DNA of 5,931 nt from Prevotellaceae bacterium (lineage in GTDB: Bacteria; Bacteroidota; Bacteroidia; Bacteroidales; Bacteroidaceae). Below the pieces are notes generated by a model. The model was given only the letters and a program-made list of their open reading frames with translations, was not told the DNA's origin and searched no databases. How positions within the stretch are numbered: the first letter of the stretch is position 1; each line of letters opens with the position of its first letter. Position numbers and translations under genes: made by a program. The stretch spans positions 1-5,931 of the forward strand of contig JAUNQM010000164.1 of the NCBI GenBank assembly GCA_030536165.1, read 5' to 3'. Below are positions 4,621 to 5,931 of the stretch, in pieces.

Positions 4621-4947
4621 GGAGGGCTAAGATATGCATCAACAGCTGCGAGCCGACTCAATCACTTGACTGACGACCATCGAAAACTGCCCTAATTGCA
4701 TGAGGCAGATGGCGGCTTCATGTTCGTTGCGTCGGGCTTCGATTTACCATGAAACTTAATGCAAGACTTATTGATTGAACTCGCTACACGACCTGCCCTG
4801 CATTCCGCGAGTTTTTCTGCGTCATTATTCTCACTTTTGCATCGCCAACGAAAACCACTCAACAAAGGTAATAAAGATTGCCAAATTGAGCGTGGGCATT
4901 CGACGATTGATACACAAATACTGAATAACACACAAAAAAACAACAAC

Positions 4948-5820
4948 ATGAAAAAGCTTAACTTATCCGATGCAGGGGTCTGCATTACCGACCGCTCATC
5001 ACGCTCGATTACGATTTATTTCGACAATGTACGCTCTATTCCAGCAATAGACAGTGAAGAAACAGCACTCCTAAACGCTATGATTGCACAAGGAGGCAGC
5101 GAAGAACGACGTGCCCGACAAAGGCTCGTGGAGGGCAACCTGAGGTTTGTCGTAAGCATCGCAAAGCAATACTTCGGTAAGACGATAAGCCTCGACGACC
5201 TGATTCAAGAGGGAAACATTGGGCTCGTGGAGGCGGCAAGTAAGTACGACCCGACGAAAGGTGTCTGCTTCACCTCGATGGCGATACCGTGGATTCAGGG
5301 GCGAATTATGTGCGCATTGAACCGATACGGCACCCATATAAGCCGACCAAGAGGCATGGATGTTTCGGTCAGAGGCTACAAAGAGTTTGCGACGAAGTTT
5401 CAACAGGCATACGGATGTGCACCGTCGCCAGAGTTCTATGCCGACGCAATGGGTATCGACAGCTTCTCCCTCACACAGGCGTTGGCGTCGGAGCAACAGA
5501 CCTACAGACTTGAAGACGAAGCGACGCAGATGCCTTCGTGTTGGGTGAATCCGAAAGACGCTCTCGACCGAATAATACTCCGTACAGAACTCAGACGAAC
5601 ACTTTCGGCATTACTCACGGCAAGGGAATTAGGCATCATCTACGACTCGTTTGGGCTCTCTGGACAATGGCTCTCGTTAGACGAACTGATGCAGAAATAC
5701 ACCTTGTCGCGCAGCAGAGTTACCGGCATCCGCGCCTCGGCAATAAGCAAAATCCGCAACTGCAACAACGCCGAATACGTGAGAACTCTGCTGAAAGAAA
5801 TCATCAAGTTGCGGAAATAA
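4948..5820 (+). CDS. Divergent RpoD-like sigma-70 family RNA polymerase sigma factor
   Basis: A 290-residue sigma factor with regions 1.2, 2, 3 and 4 but no region 1.1, the size of Bacteroidetes RpoD. Region 1.2 lies around 21-50; region 2.1-2.2 is clear in EGNLRFVVSIAKQY (62-75) and SLDDLIQEGNIGLVEAASKYD (81-101); region 2.3-2.4 is FTSMAIPWIQGRI (108-120); region 3 about 131-200; region 4.1 LTARELGIIYDSFGL (223-237); and the 4.2 helix-turn-helix is SLDELMQKYTLSRSRVTGIR (243-262). Core-binding parts are conserved, but promoter-reading residues differ: the housekeeping WWIRQ is PWIQG and the RERVRQ-type recognition helix is RSRVTG. I chose ATG 4948 because it follows an A-rich leader and gives a normal N-terminus; the frame is open for 63 more codons upstream, with no family similarity. 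A weak CACTTTTG box at 4832-4839 is a possible -7. It is probably an alternative sigma factor. Confidence 0.9.
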   Translation: MKKLNLSDAGVCITDRSSRSITIYFDNVRSIPAIDSEETALLNAMIAQGGSEERRARQRLVEGNLRFVVSIAKQYFGKTISLDDLIQEGNIGLVEAASKYDPTKGVCFTSMAIPWIQGRIMCALNRYGTHISRPRGMDVSVRGYKEFATKFQQAYGCAPSPEFYADAMGIDSFSLTQALASEQQTYRLEDEATQMPSCWVNPKDALDRIILRTELRRTLSALLTARELGIIYDSFGLSGQWLSLDELMQKYTLSRSRVTGIRASAISKIRNCNNAEYVRTLLKEIIKLRK

Positions 5821-5856
5821 CAATCAAAAATACAAGTTTTGCATGTGTGATTTCAC

Positions 5857-5930
5857 GCAGAGTCATTTCTTATAGAAAAACTTTGCGCTCCTTTGCGCCT
5901 CTGCTAAAATTCTGAAACATCGTAGATGTT
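5857..5930. repeat. Short repeats and hairpin downstream of the sigma gene
   Basis: GCAGAG (5857-5862) and CTCTGC (5899-5904) are inverted copies. Between them CTTTGCGC occurs twice in tandem, 10 bp apart (5881-5888 and 5891-5898), a simple motif of a kind I recall as dispersed in bacterial genomes. A perfect hairpin AACATC-GTA-GATGTT follows at 5916-5930, again with a GNA loop and right at the window end. It may include the end of the sigma transcript, but no T-run is visible. Confidence 0.45.
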
Positions 5931-5931
5931 G

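Noticed and set aside
4759..4947. 63-codon upstream extension of the sigma factor
   Set aside because: It is in frame and open, but has no similarity to sigma region 1.1; the ATG at 4948 has the A-rich leader typical of the phylum.
4692..4985. Minus-strand frame of 97 codons with a hydrophobic stretch, antisense to the sigma gene start
   Set aside because: It overlaps the sigma gene start and leader, and the hydrophobic run is the antisense of an A-rich leader. No promoter or family support.
1..5931. tRNA or rRNA genes
   Set aside because: I looked for cloverleaf stems with a TTCGAATC-like arm and for rRNA-conserved blocks and saw none.

Overview
The window looks like a Bacteroidales chromosome, most likely Prevotella or a close relative. 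The reasons are: promoters of the TTTG / TAnnTTTG type, A-rich leaders with little Shine-Dalgarno sequence, a very small histone H1-like (Hc1) gene, a short RpoD-like sigma factor without region 1.1, and families close to Bacteroides/Prevotella versions. The genus call is inference from these features; no database was searched.

Layout. (1) 1-578, minus: the first 192 residues of a nitrilase-superfamily amidase (omega-amidase/YafV type), cut by the window edge. It is divergent from (2) 721-1296, plus: a YqiA-type alpha/beta hydrolase, preceded by a possible 19-codon leader peptide (665-724) whose stop overlaps the hydrolase start. (3) 1297-1738: a gene-free stretch between convergent genes. 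It holds a (TA)4(CG)4 tract, an AT-rich nested hairpin, and a 271-bp inverted-repeat element (1417-1687) whose two arms keep the same hairpins in register with changed stem sequences. (4) 1739-2787, minus: a two-gene operon, 4HBT acyl-CoA thioesterase then HAD phosphatase, 2 nt apart. (5) 2788-3336: gene-free, with two more inverted-repeat hairpin elements (2860-2972 and 3075-3172). A well-formed minus-strand promoter at 2966-2996 should send transcription through the first element into the thioesterase operon. (6) 3286-4205, minus: a secreted protein of unknown function with a canonical promoter, then Hc1, then an intrinsic terminator. (7) 4206-4947: about 740 bases without a convincing gene. 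It holds a second, diverged copy of the CG-alternating element and a strikingly regular array of four 13-bp palindromes. (8) 4948-5820, plus: a divergent sigma-70-family factor, followed by a short-repeat region to the window end.

The genes do not form one pathway. They are small housekeeping hydrolases (amidase, esterase, thioesterase, phosphatase), a nucleoid protein, an exported protein and a sigma factor. The unusual content is in the intergenic DNA: many short hairpins with 3- or 4-nt loops, often GNA or GNRA type in one orientation, organised into inverted pairs, plus the evenly spaced palindrome array upstream of a sigma factor whose promoter-reading residues differ from the housekeeping consensus.
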